Positions 61,986-64,000 of a DNA stretch of 64,000 nucleotides are shown one piece after another. Positions within the stretch are counted from its first letter, which is position 1; each line of letters opens with the position of its first letter. The stretch spans positions 186,001-250,000 of the forward strand of contig NZ_JBDFMH010000001.1 in NCBI RefSeq assembly GCF_047238125.1. The letters are read 5' to 3'. A program made the position numbers and the translations under genes. The notes beneath the pieces are model-generated. The model ran no database searches. It saw nothing but the letters and a program-made list of their open reading frames with translations, and was not told the origin of the DNA. The stretch is from JBDFMH01 sp047238125 (GTDB taxonomy: Bacteria; Pseudomonadota; Alphaproteobacteria; Sphingomonadales; Sphingomonadaceae).

Positions 61986-63281
61986 TCAGACGTCCAGGAT
62001 GTGGAGCAGCAGCGGTTCCCCGGTGATGCTCTGCGATCCGCGCAACCGGTCCAGCGCATGGGCTACTGCGCTTTCGGGGCATTCGTGGGTGACCATCACC
62101 AGCAGCACGCTGCCATCGGCGGCGGCGCCGCGCTGGATCATGCTTTCGATCGAGACATTGGCATCGCGCATCGCGGCGGTGATCTCTGCCAGGACGCCGG
62201 TGCGATCAGGAACCATGAAGCGCAGATAGGCACGGCCCCGGCGTTCGCCAGACGGGGCGGCGGCCGGCGAGGCGAGGCTTGCGACTGGCATCGCCAGCGC
62301 CGAGCCATATTCGCCGCGCGCGATATCGATCAGATCCGCCACCACCGCGCTCGCGGTCGGCCCTTCGCCGGCACCGCGGCCCTCGAAGAACAGCCGCCCC
62401 ACGAAATTGCCCTCGGCGACGACCGCGTTCAGCGATCCGGCGACATGGGCGAGTGGATGATCGAGCGGCACCAGGCAGGTGTGCACGCGCTGGTAGAGGC
62501 CGTTCGCGCCCCATTCGGCCAGCCCGATCAGGCGGACGCGGAAGCCCAGCGCGGCCGCCTCGGCGATGTCGGCGGCAAGGATGTGGCGGATGCCGCTGAT
62601 GGCGACGTCGCCGAACGCCGGCGTGGTGCCGAACGAGACGCTGGCCAGGATCGCCAGCTTGTGCGCGGCATCCACGCCGTCGATATCGAACGCGGGATCG
62701 GCCTCGGCATATCCCAGCGCCTGCGCATCGGCGAGCACGTCGGCGAAGTCGCGGCCGGCCTGCTCCATCGTCGTCAGGATATAGTTGCAGGTGCCGTTCA
62801 GGATGCCATAGACCCGCCCGATCGCGTTGGCCGCGGCGCCGTCGCGCAGCCCCTTGATCACCGGGATCCCGCCCGCCACCGCCGCCTCATATTTCAGCGC
62901 GACGCGCTTGGCCTCGGCATCGCGCGCCAGCTCCAGCCCGTGATGTGCGATCATCGCCTTGTTGGCGGTCACGAAATGGCGGCCTGCGCCGAGCGTGCGG
63001 CGCGCCAGGGTGAGGGCGGGGCCATCCGATCCCCCGATCAGCTCGACAACCACATCGATATCATCGCGGATCGCCAGATCGGCGGTATCGTCCACCCAAT
63101 CGAACCGCCCCAGATCGAACCCGCGATCGCGGCTGCGATCGCGCGCGGAAACCGCCACAACCTCGATGGCGCGGCCGGCGCGGCGGGCGATCAGTTCGGC
63201 ATTGGCATCGAGCAGCTTGATCACGCCCCCGCCCACCGTGCCGAGACCGGCCAGCGCAATTCGCAGCGGTTGCGTCATCAT
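61986..63281 (-). CDS. hom: Homoserine dehydrogenase
   Basis: The 431-residue monofunctional enzyme has the NAD(P) motif GLGTVGGGVI, the substrate-site segment ANKAMIAHHG, the catalytic region DIDGVDAAHKLAILA and a C-terminal ACT domain (VPDRTGVLAEITAAMRDANVS) for feedback control, usually by threonine. It reduces aspartate semialdehyde to homoserine for Met and Thr synthesis. Two consecutive ATG codons (63281, 63278) follow GGGGTGGGG. The order hom, glpX, recJ on one strand is conserved in alphaproteobacteria. The long upstream extension is rejected. Confidence 0.96.
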   Translation of the reverse strand: MMTQPLRIALAGLGTVGGGVIKLLDANAELIARRAGRAIEVVAVSARDRSRDRGFDLGRFDWVDDTADLAIRDDIDVVVELIGGSDGPALTLARRTLGAGRHFVTANKAMIAHHGLELARDAEAKRVALKYEAAVAGGIPVIKGLRDGAAANAIGRVYGILNGTCNYILTTMEQAGRDFADVLADAQALGYAEADPAFDIDGVDAAHKLAILASVSFGTTPAFGDVAISGIRHILAADIAEAAALGFRVRLIGLAEWGANGLYQRVHTCLVPLDHPLAHVAGSLNAVVAEGNFVGRLFFEGRGAGEGPTASAVVADLIDIARGEYGSALAMPVASLASPAAAPSGERRGRAYLRFMVPDRTGVLAEITAAMRDANVSIESMIQRGAAADGSVLLVMVTHECPESAVAHALDRLRGSQSITGEPLLLHILDV

Positions 63282-63376
63282 CCCCACCCCATGCCTTTGG
63301 ACGCACGTCCCCTGCCAGCGCGGCCGCGGCTTGCCAAGCCTTGCCCGCATGTGCGCGATGGGGCAGGCATCGCCCG

Positions 63377-64000
63377 ATGACGACCATCCTGATCCTCGCC
63401 GGCAAGCGCGATGGCGCGCTCGATCCACTCGCCAGCGCCGCTGGCACCACGCACAAATGCGTCGTTCCCGTCGCCGGCAAACCGATGATCGGGTGGGTGC
63501 TGGAAGCGGCGGAGGCGACCGGCCTGCCGGTGGTCGTGTCGATCAACGATCCGGCGCTGCTTGGCTCGTTCGATGTGGTGCATCGACTGCAGGCGGCCGG
63601 GCGGCTGAGCTTCGCGGTGTCGCATGCGAACCTCGTCGAAAGCGTGCATGCGGCGGCGCAGGGTTTCCCGCTGATGATCACCACCGCCGATAATGTGCTG
63701 GTGACGCCCGACGCATTGATCGAGGCCGACCGGGCGGCGAAGGCGCAGGGTGCCTCCGCGATGGTGGCGTTCGCGCGAAAGGAATCCATCCAGGCCGCGC
63801 ATCCGGATGGCCAGCGCCGCTTCTACCCCTTCCGCGACGGCGAATATTCCAACTGCAACCTGTTCTGGCTGAAGGACCATGATGCGCTGCGGATCGCGGA
63901 CACGTTCCGCGAAGGCGGCCAGTTCGTGAAGCATCCGCGCCGGATCATCAACGCGTTCGGCCTGATCAATCTGGTTCGCTTTCGCTTCGGGCTCGCCAGC
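63377..64000 (+). CDS. MobA-like NTP transferase family protein, 3' end cut by window
   Basis: The frame from ATG 63377 is open to the last base (208 codons). The N terminus MTTILILAGKRDGALDPLA ... HKCVVPVAGKPMIGWVLEA is the nucleotide-binding signature of the MobA/RfbA-like nucleotidyltransferase fold, with an Ala-Gly-Lys-Arg loop and PVAGKPM. ITTADN supplies the metal-binding Asp, as in related enzymes. Substrate unknown: sugar-phosphate and phosphoalcohol nucleotidyl transfer are options. GGGGCAGG lies upstream. It is divergent from hom with a 95-bp gap. Confidence 0.85.
   Translation, partial: MTTILILAGKRDGALDPLASAAGTTHKCVVPVAGKPMIGWVLEAAEATGLPVVVSINDPALLGSFDVVHRLQAAGRLSFAVSHANLVESVHAAAQGFPLMITTADNVLVTPDALIEADRAAKAQGASAMVAFARKESIQAAHPDGQRRFYPFRDGEYSNCNLFWLKDHDALRIADTFREGGQFVKHPRRIINAFGLINLVRFRFGLAS

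Noticed and set aside
63278..63934. 218-residue minus-strand frame at the right edge
   Set aside because: Antisense to the open nucleotidyltransferase frame (63377 to the edge), which has a clear nucleotide-binding signature.

Overview
The window looks like a chromosome segment of a high-GC alphaproteobacterium, most likely a sphingomonad (Sphingomonas or a close relative). The support is: three TonB-dependent receptors beside peptidases, glycosidases and esterases; a TPR-sulfotransferase next to a receptor; a direct-repeat SOS box of the alphaproteobacterial type (GAAC-N7-GAAC); an Fe-S photolyase; and hom, glpX and recJ on one strand. This taxonomic call rests on recognised families and gene order, not on a marker gene.

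Region 1 (1 to about 8740) is an accessory, mobile-looking block. It holds the C-terminal part of a UvrD-like helicase, an SOS-controlled umuD-umuC pair whose UmuD lacks both catalytic residues, an MmeI-type fused restriction-modification enzyme, three very small genes with strong ribosome sites, and a mobC-relaxase operon with a candidate oriT upstream. No integrase is visible, so the element probably continues beyond the left edge. Its right limit is inferred to lie between mobC and the M28 peptidase gene.

Region 2 (8790-27855) is mixed chromosome: an M28 peptidase, an alpha/beta hydrolase, a UBP zinc-finger protein paired with a cNMP-domain flavoprotein, a divergent Mfd-family translocase, a PQQ-type sugar dehydrogenase fused to twelve FG-GAP repeats, a GH92 glycosidase, an esterase, a small membrane protein, a 7Fe ferredoxin with an unusual membrane tail, the photolyase and two small exported proteins. 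Three related hairpins lie between 22795 and 24239.

Region 3 (27987-42873) carries a CE2-like esterase, a TPR-sulfotransferase, a TonB receptor and an amino-acid permease in one direction. A 28-bp-arm palindrome separates them from a Rieske oxygenase/flavoprotein pair with a divergent BetI-like TetR regulator. Next come an M20 peptidase, a prolidase-like amidohydrolase, a subclass B3 metallo-beta-lactamase with a DUF486 membrane protein, and a PilZ protein. Peptide and amino-acid scavenging is a plausible theme.

Region 4 (43021-53953) looks like a CoA-linked catabolic locus: a thiolase-like protein without the usual nucleophilic Cys, a LysR regulator, and then a tightly packed run of enoyl-CoA hydratase, ADP-forming acyl-CoA synthetase, MFS transporter, TonB receptor and an NmrA-type protein.

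Region 5 (53884-64000) is largely minus strand: a TonB receptor/PepSY/DUF2946 metal-uptake operon immediately downstream of tRNA-Glu(TTC), then recJ, a DUF1206 protein, glpX and hom. A small exported protein and a truncated nucleotidyltransferase gene lie on the plus strand. No rRNA, CRISPR array or insertion sequence was seen.
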